A DNA stretch of 50,717 bases from Candidatus Merdicola faecigallinarum. Lineage in GTDB: Bacteria > Bacillota > Clostridia > TANB77 > CAG-508. Under the pieces are notes generated by a model. That model saw only the letters and a list, made by a program, of their open reading frames with translations, was not told where the DNA came from and ran no database searches. The position numbers and the translations under genes are program-made. Shown here one piece after another: positions 1-9,068 of the stretch (the first letter of the stretch is position 1; each line of letters starts with the position of its first letter). The stretch lies in the NCBI GenBank assembly GCA_018714565.1, contig DVNH01000015.1:1-50717 (forward strand), written 5' to 3'.

Positions 1-13
1 GGAGGAAAATTCT

Positions 14-769
14 ATGGAGAAACAAGGAAATTTAAAAAATGTAGTAATTATTATTTTAGCATTAGTCATTATTGCACTCGTGGTAGCAATTTACTTTTTA
101 ACGAATTCAAGTACATTACAAGTATCAACATATGCAAAAGAAAATCCAATGAGCAAAGAAGAAGTATTAAGCTTAGTAGAAAAAGGAGCAGAGTATTCTA
201 ACTGGTATATGACAGTAGAAACTGTTGTAGAAGAAAAAATGAATGTAGAAGGAAGAAAAGAAGTACCCGAAAATGAAGATGCTTATCGAATTAAAACAGA
301 AGAATATTATAAGGACAATGTTTTAGTAGTAAAAACAAGCCAATTAAATAAACAGGATAATTTATCTTGGACAGATTACAACACAGGAGATCAAATTAAT
401 ATTACAAATGAGGGAGAAAAAAAGACAATTGAAGAAAATAAGATAGAAGAGGAAATCAGAGATAGTAGAGTTCTTTTAAATTCTAATATAATAGAAGATT
501 TAAAAAGAGAAGGGAATCAATTTGAATATTTAGGAGAGACGAAATACCAATATAGAGATTGTATCGTAATCAAAATAACAACAAAGGATGGAGAAGAGCA
601 ATTATATTATATTGATTCAGAAAAAGGAATTCTTTTAAAACACGTAATGAATCATGCAAATGCAATTTCTACCATTTTATATAATATGCAATATGATGTC
701 GTAACAGATGAAAATATAGAAAAACCAGATTTAGCAGATTATGAAGGTTATGAAAGAATTCAAAAATAG
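14..769 (+). CDS. Membrane-anchored extracytoplasmic protein, function unknown
   Basis: I do not recognise a family. The start has a good ribosome binding site (GGAGG, first bases of the window). One hydrophobic segment lies at about residues 9-30, followed by a charged, mostly soluble region of about 220 residues rich in Glu, Lys, Asn and Tyr. This suggests a single N-terminal anchor with the body outside the membrane; no lipobox Cys is seen. The C-terminal half (YQYRDCIVIKI, then EEQLYYIDSEKGILLKHV) looks beta-rich, like LolA/RseB-type lipoprotein-fold domains, but that is only an impression. It lies 85 bp upstream of gpr on the same strand, so a link with sporulation or envelope is possible but unproven. 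Confidence 0.7.
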   Translation: MEKQGNLKNVVIIILALVIIALVVAIYFLTNSSTLQVSTYAKENPMSKEEVLSLVEKGAEYSNWYMTVETVVEEKMNVEGRKEVPENEDAYRIKTEEYYKDNVLVVKTSQLNKQDNLSWTDYNTGDQINITNEGEKKTIEENKIEEEIRDSRVLLNSNIIEDLKREGNQFEYLGETKYQYRDCIVIKITTKDGEEQLYYIDSEKGILLKHVMNHANAISTILYNMQYDVVTDENIEKPDLADYEGYERIQK

Positions 770-804
770 AAATATAAATTGATCAAAAAATAAAATAAAA
801 GTAT

Positions 805-854
805 AAAAATAATCTTTTTTTCGGAAAATAATAACGAAAGGAAGGTTATTTTTT
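805..854 (+). promoter_or_regulatory. Stem-loop abutting the gpr start codon
   Basis: AAAAATAATC (805-814) can pair with GGTTATTTTT (844-853, one G-U). The loop holds the likely gpr ribosome binding site (GAAAGGAAGG) and the structure ends in a T-run directly before the ATG. It could be a weak terminator or control initiation. The stem is A/T-rich, so stability is uncertain. Confidence 0.35.
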
Positions 855-1790
855 ATGTATAATTTTAGAACAGATTTAGCAGATGAGAGAAACGAAATCT
901 ATCGAAAAGCAAATAAAATGGAAAGCAATATTCCTGGAATCGAAACAGAAGAAGAACCAGTAAATGAAAGTATTAAAGTAACAAGAGTAAAAATAACAAA
1001 TGAAGAGGCACAAAAAGCGATAGGAAAGCCAATTGGAACATATATTACAATTGATGTTAAGAATATAAAAATAGCAAGAGAGGAAGAAATACAAAAAGCA
1101 AGTGAAGTATTAACCAAAGAGCTAAAAGAGATGCTTGGAAAACATGTTCAAGCAAAAGACGATATTTTAGTAGTAGGACTTGGAAATATTTATGTTACTC
1201 CAGATGCTTTAGGACCAAAAGTAATAAATGAGATTGATGTAACAAGACATTTAATACACTATTTACCACAATATGTAGACGAAAACACAAGACCAGTAAG
1301 TGCTGTCTCACCAGGAGTACTTGGAACGACTGGAATTGAAACGATGGAAATCTTAAAAGGAATAATTGATAATATTAAACCAAAACTTGTCATTGTAATT
1401 GATAGTTTGGCTTCAAGAAGTATGGAAAGAATTAGTAGCACGATTCAATTAGCAGATACAGGAATTGTACCAGGAGCGGGAGTAGGAAATACAAGAAAAG
1501 AATTAAGTGAGGCAACACTTGGAATTCCAGTAATTGCTTTGGGGATTCCAACCGTAGTAGAAACAGCAGTAGTAGTAAATGATTGCTTAGATGTGTTTAT
1601 TAGTAAGTTACAAGAAGAAGCAAAATCGAATGATTATCTGAACCAATTAAAGGAAGAAGATAATTACGAAGAAATTAAAGAATCACTTATGCCAAAAGAA
1701 TTAAATTTTATTGTAACACCAAAGGAAATTGATACGTTAATTGAGAATATGAAAGATATTGTCGCAAGAGGAATTAATTTTGCTTTATAA
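855..1790 (+). CDS. gpr: GPR spore protease (germination endopeptidase)
   Basis: GPR (peptidase family A25) is made as a zymogen in the forespore and degrades small acid-soluble spore proteins at germination. The 311-residue protein is slightly shorter than the Bacillus enzyme and has the family blocks: N-terminal FRTDLADER, then a middle section with VVGLGNIYVTPDALGPK, SPGVLGTTGIET, VIDSLASRS and ADTGIVPGAGVGNTRKE. The acidic N-terminus is consistent with a propeptide. The start lies about 10 nt after GAAAGGAAGG. It is convergent with a second sporulation gene. Its presence shows that the organism sporulates or descends from spore formers. Confidence 0.95.
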   Translation: MYNFRTDLADERNEIYRKANKMESNIPGIETEEEPVNESIKVTRVKITNEEAQKAIGKPIGTYITIDVKNIKIAREEEIQKASEVLTKELKEMLGKHVQAKDDILVVGLGNIYVTPDALGPKVINEIDVTRHLIHYLPQYVDENTRPVSAVSPGVLGTTGIETMEILKGIIDNIKPKLVIVIDSLASRSMERISSTIQLADTGIVPGAGVGNTRKELSEATLGIPVIALGIPTVVETAVVVNDCLDVFISKLQEEAKSNDYLNQLKEEDNYEEIKESLMPKELNFIVTPKEIDTLIENMKDIVARGINFAL

Positions 1791-1797
1791 TTTCTTT

Positions 1798-1851
1798 CGT
1801 GGTTTTATGGAAATGTTTGCGTTTATCGTGAAAGGGTGGCATAAAACCACG
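1798..1851. terminator. Perfect 12-bp stem between convergent gpr and ytxC-like genes
   Basis: CGTGGTTTTATG (1798-1809) is the exact reverse complement of CATAAAACCACG (1840-1851), leaving a 30-nt loop. No T-run follows directly on either strand, although T-rich DNA follows on the plus side. It sits where a shared terminator is expected, but the long loop is atypical. Confidence 0.55.
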
Positions 1852-1869
1852 TTAGAAATTTTTGATTTC

Positions 1870-2733
1870 TTATATTTTTTGAGGATTTACATGGTGAAGA
1901 AGTTTATAGGTATTGCAAATGGAACAATCTTTACATAAAGTAACTCGATTTTCAAAAATAGATTGAATTGTATGAGTGAATTCATTTTCTTCATCAATTA
2001 GATGTAAAATAATTTTTTGGGGCAGTATTGTGAGTAATGTGTTTAAAATAAAATCATTAGAAGAAAAGGTAATATCGGATAGATATTTTGCTCCAAAACA
2101 ATTGCGATCAATTGGAATGATGTTTTTTTTACTATCAATTAAGAGGGAATCTTCTTCCAGATAAATTAGATGAACTAAATCCAAAGAAGGTTCTTTCGAT
2201 GAAATATAAGCTTGAAGTAAATGAACAAATTCATTATATTCTCTTTCAATGATAAAGTCATTTACACATAAATCAATCGTGGAATCCAAAAGTTTCATAT
2301 AATTTGATAAACGAAAGTTAATAAATCCATCTAAAACAATTGATTTATTCTCACTAATATATTTTAAAAGAGCAATATAAATATCATCTTTTCGATTTAG
2401 AGAGTCTATATTTTCGGAAGTGTTTAAATAACTAAGACAGTGATCTAATATAATTTCCTTTTCTTCTTCTGAAAAATAGAAATAATTTAATTCAATATAT
2501 TGTTTTAGTTTGGATTTTTCATAACAAGAAAGGATTGTATCTACTAAAATATCACAAACATGATAATGAAAAAATTCTACATTGTCTCCAGAATAATGAA
2601 GAATAATATTATGATATAATTTGAATTCTCTATGAGACAAGGAAACAGATTCCATTGGAAAAGTTTCAAAAGCTTTTAGTAGATATGCAATTACTTTTTT
2701 TCGATTTGTTTTGATACAAATAGAATTTAACAT
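1870..2733 (-). CDS. ytxC: YtxC-like sporulation protein
   Basis: The 287-residue protein matches the length and general character of the clostridial/bacillar YtxC family (sporulation protein of unknown biochemistry). It is alpha-helical and Leu/Ile/Asp-rich with no signal peptide. The C-terminus carries a small Cys cluster (CKDCSIC) that could bind metal. The assignment is by overall resemblance and position beside gpr, without a diagnostic catalytic motif, so it is moderate. The ATG at 2733 is preceded by GGGGAG and seven Ts; that ribosome binding site lies inside a long hairpin (see 2741-2807). Confidence 0.65.
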   Translation of the reverse strand: MLNSICIKTNRKKVIAYLLKAFETFPMESVSLSHREFKLYHNIILHYSGDNVEFFHYHVCDILVDTILSCYEKSKLKQYIELNYFYFSEEEKEIILDHCLSYLNTSENIDSLNRKDDIYIALLKYISENKSIVLDGFINFRLSNYMKLLDSTIDLCVNDFIIEREYNEFVHLLQAYISSKEPSLDLVHLIYLEEDSLLIDSKKNIIPIDRNCFGAKYLSDITFSSNDFILNTLLTILPQKIILHLIDEENEFTHTIQSIFENRVTLCKDCSICNTYKLLHHVNPQKI

Positions 2734-2740
2734 AAAAAAA

Positions 2741-2807
2741 CTCCCCTCATATATATGTAATATTATCTACTAAAAGACATTTCATTATACATATATTATG
2801 AGGAGAG
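2741..2807 (-). promoter_or_regulatory. Hairpin enclosing the ytxC-like ribosome binding site
   Basis: CTCCCCTCATATATATG (2741-2757) and CATATATTATGAGGAGAG (2790-2807) are near-perfect inverted arms (one bulge, one mismatch). On the minus-strand RNA the 3' arm contains GGGGAG, followed by a run of seven Us and the AUG. The same structure could end GH57 transcription or hide the ribosome binding site of the downstream gene. Confidence 0.6.
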
Positions 2808-2827
2808 GCATATTTTGGAAACTTGTT

Positions 2828-4420
2828 TTAATAATAAATCATATAATCAATTTCATCAAAAATTTTATCTTTTTGATATACTTCATTTAAATATTCTTCG
2901 TCAATTTTATTTTCTTTTATTTGAGTATATAATTTCGTGAATCTTCCAATATGATCTTTAATACGTTTTTTAGCATAATCCACCATAGTTCCGTTGGTAA
3001 TAATAAATAACCAGTCACTACTTTGGGCAAGCAATAGTTCTCTAGCACATTGGTTTAAAGCAAATCGGCGTAAAGGATCGGTTTCATTTGGATACAAATA
3101 AGCAAGCTCACACATACGATCTCCTGCAACATGTAAATGCCTATGTGCGTAATCATTCGTAGGATTTAACCATACTTCACTATATCCATTTGCCCCCCAA
3201 CTAGAACGGCATGGGGAACATACTTGCATTTCTGGATATTTATCAATATATTCTCCAGGAGTAATTAGTTCAAAATTACAATCATCATAATAAACCTTTT
3301 TAAATAAGGTATATAACCAATAAGGACCTTCATACCACCAATGACCATAAAGTTCTGCGTCATATGGGCATAGTATAATTGGAGGTTTTTCCATAAAAGA
3401 AGATAGGTGAGCAATTTGAGCATGTCTACTATCAAAAAAATGTCCTGCTTGTTTTTCAACAGAATCTTTTGCCCATTGTAGATTATAATAATCTTTTTGA
3501 TCTGTTTTTCCTGTAATACGATAATATTTAATTCCAGTATTAACACGAACGCCATCATGGGCAATATATGGTTTTATATAATCATAATCTGCTTCATAAC
3601 CAATATCACGATAAAATTCACGGTAGTTGTAATCTCCAGGATATCCGTTAATGGAACTCCAAACCTGTCTAGAAGATTCAATATCTCTACCAAATGCAAT
3701 AACACCACCAGGAGATACAATTGGAGAGAAAGTACCATATATAGGAGTAGGGTCTGCATATAAAATACCATGAGATTCGGTGATAATATATTCGATTCCA
3801 AATTCTTTTAAATAACGGTCTGCTTCTGGAACATATCCACATTCTGGAAGCCAGATACCACGTGGCTGTCTTCCAAAATATTTTTTATATGTTTGTACAC
3901 CTACTGCAATTTGAGCTTTTACAGTTTTCTCATTTACATATAGAATAGGAAAATATCCGTGAGTAGCTCCACATGTGATAATTTCTAATACTCCAATATC
4001 TTGAAAATGTTTAAAGGCTTCGATTAGGTTACAATGATATACGTCTTTGAAAATATGTAAATCACTTGAATATTTTTCAACATAATATTTTGAAAGTTCA
4101 TTTAATCTAGCATCATATACTGTTCTTTTTACTTCTTTTTTTGCAAGTTCAATATGATCTAAAAGATAATTAATATATTTCTTTTGTAAAAGTTTATTGT
4201 CTAACATCCACAAAAGAGGTGGTGTCATGGACATCGTAATTCTAAAATTAACTTTTTCATCTACTAATTTTTGATAATTCATAAGAAGAGGGATATAGGT
4301 TTCTGAAATTGCTTCAAATAGCCATTGTTCTTCCAAATAATTATCGCTTTCTGGATGGTGTATAAAAGGTAAATGTGCATGTAGTACAAAACTAACATAG
4401 CCTTTTTTATTTGTATTCAT
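2828..4420 (-). CDS. GH57 1,4-alpha-glucan branching enzyme
   Basis: This is a 530-residue GH57 protein with the family layout: N-terminal HAHLPF (about residues 14-19), the nucleophile block GIWLPECGYVPEAD with Glu193, the acid/base block CPYDAELYGHWWYEGP with Asp354, then a helical DUF1957-type C-terminal region. The Asp position matches that known from archaeal and Thermus GH57 branching enzymes. It should form alpha-1,6 branches in a cytoplasmic alpha-glucan. On the same strand lies the DUF4912 gene (upstream in transcription), and the glucan phosphorylase is nearby on the opposite strand, supporting a role in glycogen-like storage. GH13 GlgB is not seen. An alternative is another GH57 amylase or 4-alpha-glucanotransferase activity. 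Confidence 0.88.
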   Translation of the reverse strand: MNTNKKGYVSFVLHAHLPFIHHPESDNYLEEQWLFEAISETYIPLLMNYQKLVDEKVNFRITMSMTPPLLWMLDNKLLQKKYINYLLDHIELAKKEVKRTVYDARLNELSKYYVEKYSSDLHIFKDVYHCNLIEAFKHFQDIGVLEIITCGATHGYFPILYVNEKTVKAQIAVGVQTYKKYFGRQPRGIWLPECGYVPEADRYLKEFGIEYIITESHGILYADPTPIYGTFSPIVSPGGVIAFGRDIESSRQVWSSINGYPGDYNYREFYRDIGYEADYDYIKPYIAHDGVRVNTGIKYYRITGKTDQKDYYNLQWAKDSVEKQAGHFFDSRHAQIAHLSSFMEKPPIILCPYDAELYGHWWYEGPYWLYTLFKKVYYDDCNFELITPGEYIDKYPEMQVCSPCRSSWGANGYSEVWLNPTNDYAHRHLHVAGDRMCELAYLYPNETDPLRRFALNQCARELLLAQSSDWLFIITNGTMVDYAKKRIKDHIGRFTKLYTQIKENKIDEEYLNEVYQKDKIFDEIDYMIYY

Positions 4421-4528
4421 TATATTCTCCTTTTGTTTGTATAAATTCTTTTAAATAATAATAAAATCTTAAAAAATAAAGATCAAAAATTTCCTTAATC
4501 AAAAATTTTTAGAAAAATCCTTTTCGAT

Positions 4529-4572
4529 AAAAATAAAGGAAAAAAGTGAAATCACCTTTTTCCTTTATTTTT
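4529..4572 (-). terminator. Intrinsic terminator after the DUF4912 gene
   Basis: AAAAATAAAGG (4529-4539) pairs across a short loop with CCTTTATTTTT (4562-4572), the stem continuing inward through the A/T and GTGA/TCAC tracts. On the minus strand it ends in a T-run. It begins 5 nt after the DUF4912 stop. Confidence 0.85.
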
Positions 4573-4576
4573 CTTC

Positions 4577-5617
4577 TCACTTAAATTTGGAAGATGGATT
4601 TCCTTTTGAAGATGGATTGGATAAATCATAAAATTCTTCGATATTTTCATCTTTATAAATTTGTTTATATAAATCATAAATATTATAAATTCTTCCCATG
4701 TTACGAATAAAGGAAATGCTAGCTGTTTTAACTGCTCTTTGTGCATTTGTTTTTACATTTTTAAAGTAAATCATTTCCTGCTTTTGATCAAATAAAATAT
4801 GATCATTTGGTGCTTCTATTACATTAGAAGAAGTGATAGGAACATAATTATTTGAAACAGAAGGAATAGAAACAGAAGTATGAATTGGTCTTCTACCTAA
4901 TTCAATTTTATATTTACACTTGCTGTCATTTACATTTAAATACCAACAGTTAGCAAAATCATTAATATCTACTTCAAAATGATAATTCATTGTTTCATTA
5001 AAAATGTTTAAAACAGGTTTTGTAACTTCAAAGAAATTTTCACCATATTGTTTTTTGTAATTCTCACGATCAATATCTGAGATATCCCAATAAACAAACA
5101 AAGTAGTTGGCGTTTGAGCTAATACTTTTACTACTGTTTGATTATATCGATAAGGAAGATCATAATATTCAAGTACAGAAAAATCTTCTGGAAAAGCAGT
5201 TTTAGAACGAAGAGTTGTTGAAACATCAGAAATATTTTCTAAAGTTGTTTCTATATTTTCTTCATTTAATTTTTTTTGCTTTGTAGAAGTAGATTTCTTT
5301 TTAGTAGTAGCTGCTTTTTTCGTTGTAGTAGAAACTTTTTTTGCTTTTTCTTTTTTATTATCTTTTAATTTTTTTGTATCATCTTTCTTGTCTGCTACTT
5401 TTGCTTTTTTAGTAGTAGTTTTGTTTTCTTTTTCAGATTTTTTTGAGGTTTTAGTCTCTACTTTTTTGCTTGTTTTGTTTTCTTTAGAAGTAGTTTTCGT
5501 AGCTTTCTTTTCTTCCTTTTCATTTGGTGAATCTTCTTTTTTTAGTTTTGATTTGCTATTAGCTTTTGATAATAATTTATTTACGAATGATTGGTTCTCT
5601 TTTGCTTCTTTTGGCAT
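4577..5617 (-). CDS. DUF4912 protein with Lys-rich N-terminal tail
   Basis: Residues 1 to about 120 are low-complexity, dominated by Lys, Thr, Ser and Glu. The following part contains the DUF4912 signature (LPYRYNQTVVKVLAQTPTTLFVYWDIS) and a beta-rich region, about 200 residues in all. DUF4912 has no firm biochemical role; in Firmicutes it is often found next to GH57 glucan-branching enzymes, as here. That suggests a glucan-binding or glycogen-associated function, but this is inference from context. The basic tail could contact RNA, DNA or an acidic surface. The ribosome binding site (AAGGAGGAAAAG) supports the 5617 start. Confidence 0.8.
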   Translation of the reverse strand: MPKEAKENQSFVNKLLSKANSKSKLKKEDSPNEKEEKKATKTTSKENKTSKKVETKTSKKSEKENKTTTKKAKVADKKDDTKKLKDNKKEKAKKVSTTTKKAATTKKKSTSTKQKKLNEENIETTLENISDVSTTLRSKTAFPEDFSVLEYYDLPYRYNQTVVKVLAQTPTTLFVYWDISDIDRENYKKQYGENFFEVTKPVLNIFNETMNYHFEVDINDFANCWYLNVNDSKCKYKIELGRRPIHTSVSIPSVSNNYVPITSSNVIEAPNDHILFDQKQEMIYFKNVKTNAQRAVKTASISFIRNMGRIYNIYDLYKQIYKDENIEEFYDLSNPSSKGNPSSKFK

Positions 5618-5740
5618 TTCTTTTCCTCCTTAGTAAAACACATTAATTCTTCTTTTATATACTATATCAAAAAGAAAATAAATTCAAGACCAAAATCCGA
5701 CAAAATAAAATTATTTTAAAATAGAATTATCTATTTGAAA

Positions 5741-6175
5741 TTATAAAAAATTTTTCAATTGTTCAATACTATCTTCTTGAAAATGAACAAAATGATTTAC
5801 TGTATTTTTAATATCATTTTCAATATTAGGATAATTTTTTTGTAATTTGATGCCTTCAATCATTCCCATGGTAGTACCTTGAATCAACATGTCAGCTAAA
5901 TGAGAGGTAGTTTTATCATTGATCGTATTCATTTGAATACCAGTCCATCCTACAATTTTATCTTTCATGTTATTTTCGCTTGGAATTTCACCGTAATTTT
6001 CAAATAATTTATTTGTTTCTTCCAAAAGATTTCCATATTGAGTATATTGAAAGCTTAAATTATCTTTGAAAGTGGAATCTTCTGTTTTTTCAGAAACAAA
6101 AGAAATAGAATTCATTCCCATTTTTGCAGCTTTATGAAGCTCAGTTAGAACAAAAATATTATTATTGTGACTCAT
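5741..6175 (-). CDS. Small all-helical ferritin-like protein
   Basis: This 144-residue protein has an amphipathic helical pattern (ELHKAAKMGMNSISFVSEK; WTGIQMNTINDKTTSHLADMLIQGTTMGM; HFVHFQEDSIEQL). It resembles short clostridial proteins with a ferritin-like or DUF2383-like four-helix bundle. Conserved metal ligands of true ferritins are not obvious, so iron binding is not claimed. It has its own ribosome binding site (GAAAGGAG) and starts divergently from glgP. It lies 123 bp upstream of the DUF4912 gene on the same strand, so cotranscription is possible. Confidence 0.65.
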   Translation of the reverse strand: MSHNNNIFVLTELHKAAKMGMNSISFVSEKTEDSTFKDNLSFQYTQYGNLLEETNKLFENYGEIPSENNMKDKIVGWTGIQMNTINDKTTSHLADMLIQGTTMGMIEGIKLQKNYPNIENDIKNTVNHFVHFQEDSIEQLKNFL

Positions 6176-6482
6176 AAAAAACTCCTTTCAAGAGAATAAA
6201 AAAGTATTCTCTTAAAAATTAGTATAACCACAAATTTTTATTGTATAGAAAAAATATATTTATTGTTTAGATAAATTTTTTGTTGAAAAGCAAAATGCAC
6301 TGTATAGCTTGTTTTTACAATGCATTTGAGTAAGACAATAAGGATTTATTTAAACAGAAATAAAAACAAAAAACTTTTCAGAAATGATTTGACAAATTGA
6401 AACGAATCATGGATAATAAATATGTTAAAAGAAAAGTACAAAAAGATAAAATTTTAAAATTACAAAGGAGGAAATATACAAA
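6176..6482. other. Intergenic region between divergent genes, glgP promoter side
   Basis: This 307-bp stretch without a gene holds the glgP promoter (6389-6417) and an inverted repeat, CAAAATGCA (6291-6299) with TGCATTTG (6321-6328), whose inner bases GTA/TAC can extend the stem. The hairpin lies between divergent genes, where a terminator is not expected. I see no small ORF with a ribosome binding site. Confidence 0.5.
6389..6417 (+). promoter_or_regulatory. SigA-type promoter of glgP
   Basis: TTGACA (6389-6394), 17-bp spacer, GATAAT (6412-6417), about 65 bp upstream of the glgP start. Confidence 0.75.
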
Positions 6483-9053
6483 ATGTATGTTTTTAATAAA
6501 ATTACCGTAAATCCACAATTACCAAAAAGAATCGAAAAGTTAACAGAAATTGCAAATAATTTGTGGTGGTCATGGAATACTGAATTTTTAAAATTATTTA
6601 AGGAAATTGATCTTGATCTTTGGGAAAGTTCAGGTAAAAATCCAGTAAAATTTTTAAAATTAGTATCACAAGATAAACTAGAAAATGCAATCAAAGATGA
6701 AGAATTTTTGAAGAAATATGATAAAGAAGTAGCTGATTTCGAAGGCTATATGAACAATAAAGATACTTGGTTCGCAAGAAATTATCCAAATCATAAAAAT
6801 GATTTAATTGCATACTTTTCGGCAGAATATGGTTTGGATGAAATTTTACCAATTTATTCTGGTGGTCTTGGAATTTTATCGGGAGATCATTTAAAGTCTG
6901 CGAGTGATTTAGGATTACCATTTGTTGCTGTTGGGCTTTTATATAAAAATGGATATTTCCACCAAAAAATTAATGGATTTGGAGTTCAAGAAACAGAATA
7001 CCATAATATTGACTTAGCAAATCTTCCAATTAATCCAGTAAAAGGAGAAAATGGAGAAGATTTAATCATTGACGTGGATTTTCCAGAAAGAAAATTATAT
7101 TTAAAAGTATGGTATATTCAAGTTGGAAAAGTAAAATTATATCTAATGGATTCCGATATTGATAAAAACATAGCAGAAGATCGTGTTGTTACTCTTAGAC
7201 TATATGGCGGAGATCAAGAGATGAGAATTCGCCAAGAGATTGTACTAGGAATTGCAGGAGCTCGTTTGTTAAAAATATTAAACTTAAAACCAAATGTATA
7301 CCATATGAATGAAGGACATTCTGCATTTTTAACATTAGAAATTATAAGAGATATGATAAAAGAAAAAGAAGTATCTTTTTCGATTGCAAGAGACATAGCA
7401 ACTTCTAAAACTTTATTTACAACACATACACCAGTACCAGCAGGAAATGATATCTTCCCAGTTAGTTTAGTTGATAAATATTTTGCATCATACTGGCCAC
7501 AATTAGGAATTAAGAGAGAAGAATTTTTAGAATTAGGAATGAAGCCAAACCAAGGATTAGATCAAGGATTTAATATGGGAATTTTGGCATTAAAAATTGC
7601 AGGAAAGAAAAATGGAGTTAGTAAACTTCATGGAGCTGTATCAAGAGAATTATTTGCAGATGTATGGCCAAATATTGCACCAAATGAGTCACCAATTGGT
7701 TATGTAACAAATGGAATTCATACTTGTTCATGGCTTGCACAAAACCTAAAAGATTTATATAATCAATATTTAATCCCATTCTGGCAAGATAATATTCATC
7801 AAGATTATATATGGGAAAAAATTAAAGATATTCCAAATGATAAACTATGGAAAGCACATACAGCAAGAAAAGAAAAATTGTTAAAATTAGTAAAAGAAAA
7901 TATTACAACAAGATTAAGAGCAAGTGGAATAGGATATGATGAAATACATGAAATAACTTCAAAATTAAATCCAAATGCGTTAACAATAGGATTTGCAAGA
8001 AGATTTGCAACTTATAAAAGAGCAACCCTTATTTTTAAAGATTTAGAAAGATTAACACAACTTCTAAATGATGAAACAAGACCAGTACAATTGATTTTTG
8101 CAGGTAAAGCACATCCTGCAGATCAAGAAGGACAAGACTTAATTCGTTATATTCATGATATATCGATGAAGCCACAATTTAAAGGAAAGATATTTGTATT
8201 AGAAAATTATAATATTGCAATGTCAAGATATTTAATTAGTGGTGTGGATGTATGGCTTAATAATCCAAGAAGACCAATGGAAGCATCCGGAACAAGTGGA
8301 CAAAAAGCATCTGTTAATGGAGTAATTAATTTTAGTGTACTAGATGGATGGTGGGCAGAAGGATATAACCAAAAAAATGGATGGACAATTGGAACAAATG
8401 CAGAATATCAATCTTATGAAGAACAAGATTTAGCAGATAGTGAAAGTTTATATGCAACATTAGAAAATAAAATTATTCCATTATATTATAAAAATAAAAA
8501 TGTAGAAAATGGCGTATCTGAAAAATGGATGGAAATTATGAAAAACTCAATTATTTCAACAGGAGGAAAGTATAGTACTGCTAGAATGGTAGTAGATTAT
8601 ACGAAACAATACTATATGCCATTATGTGATCTTACGAAAGAGTATTATTCTGATTTAGAAAATGTAACAGAATATGAAAATTGGAAACAAGAATTATATC
8701 AAAATTGGAAAGATATCAAAATTAATCAAGTAAATAATGTAGACAATGTAACAGTAGATGCTGGAAATTCGATCGAAGTACACTGTGAAGTGGAACTTCC
8801 TAATATAGCAAAAGAAAACATTGAGGCAGAAGTATATTATGGTAAAATTTCAGAAAACGGAATTGTAGAAGATGTTCATATTATCCCAATGACATTACAA
8901 GACGCTAATGAAGAGAAAAGAAAATATATCTATTCAGCAAAAATAGGATTGACAACAGGAGGAGAATATGGATATACTTTCCGAGTAATGCCAAAACACA
9001 AAATGTTATTAGAAAGTAGTAATTTAGATTTAGTAAAATGGATTACAAAATAA
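6483..9053 (+). CDS. glgP: Alpha-glucan phosphorylase (GT35, DUF3417 type)
   Basis: It releases glucose 1-phosphate from alpha-1,4-glucan ends. The 856-residue protein has the DUF3417 N-terminal domain (residues about 10-115, NLWWSWN) typical of archaeal/Thermotoga-type phosphorylases, followed by the GT35 core: SAEYGLDEILPIYSGGLGILSGDH, HMNEGHSAF, TTHTPVPAG, and the PLP block ASGTSGQKASVNG with the cofactor Lys at about residue 608. The last ~100 residues form a beta-rich extension. The ribosome binding site AAAGGAGG supports the start. A terminator follows, so it is probably monocistronic. With the branching enzyme and pgi it forms a glucan-mobilising group; no synthase is present in the window. 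Confidence 0.93.
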   Translation: MYVFNKITVNPQLPKRIEKLTEIANNLWWSWNTEFLKLFKEIDLDLWESSGKNPVKFLKLVSQDKLENAIKDEEFLKKYDKEVADFEGYMNNKDTWFARNYPNHKNDLIAYFSAEYGLDEILPIYSGGLGILSGDHLKSASDLGLPFVAVGLLYKNGYFHQKINGFGVQETEYHNIDLANLPINPVKGENGEDLIIDVDFPERKLYLKVWYIQVGKVKLYLMDSDIDKNIAEDRVVTLRLYGGDQEMRIRQEIVLGIAGARLLKILNLKPNVYHMNEGHSAFLTLEIIRDMIKEKEVSFSIARDIATSKTLFTTHTPVPAGNDIFPVSLVDKYFASYWPQLGIKREEFLELGMKPNQGLDQGFNMGILALKIAGKKNGVSKLHGAVSRELFADVWPNIAPNESPIGYVTNGIHTCSWLAQNLKDLYNQYLIPFWQDNIHQDYIWEKIKDIPNDKLWKAHTARKEKLLKLVKENITTRLRASGIGYDEIHEITSKLNPNALTIGFARRFATYKRATLIFKDLERLTQLLNDETRPVQLIFAGKAHPADQEGQDLIRYIHDISMKPQFKGKIFVLENYNIAMSRYLISGVDVWLNNPRRPMEASGTSGQKASVNGVINFSVLDGWWAEGYNQKNGWTIGTNAEYQSYEEQDLADSESLYATLENKIIPLYYKNKNVENGVSEKWMEIMKNSIISTGGKYSTARMVVDYTKQYYMPLCDLTKEYYSDLENVTEYENWKQELYQNWKDIKINQVNNVDNVTVDAGNSIEVHCEVELPNIAKENIEAEVYYGKISENGIVEDVHIIPMTLQDANEEKRKYIYSAKIGLTTGGEYGYTFRVMPKHKMLLESSNLDLVKWITK

Positions 9054-9068
9054 GAAAAATATAATGAG

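Noticed and set aside
876-1117. Minus-strand ORFs of 60-99 residues across gpr and other genes
   Set aside because: They are antisense shadows of well-identified genes with Phe/Ile/Leu-rich, low-complexity products and no ribosome binding sites.
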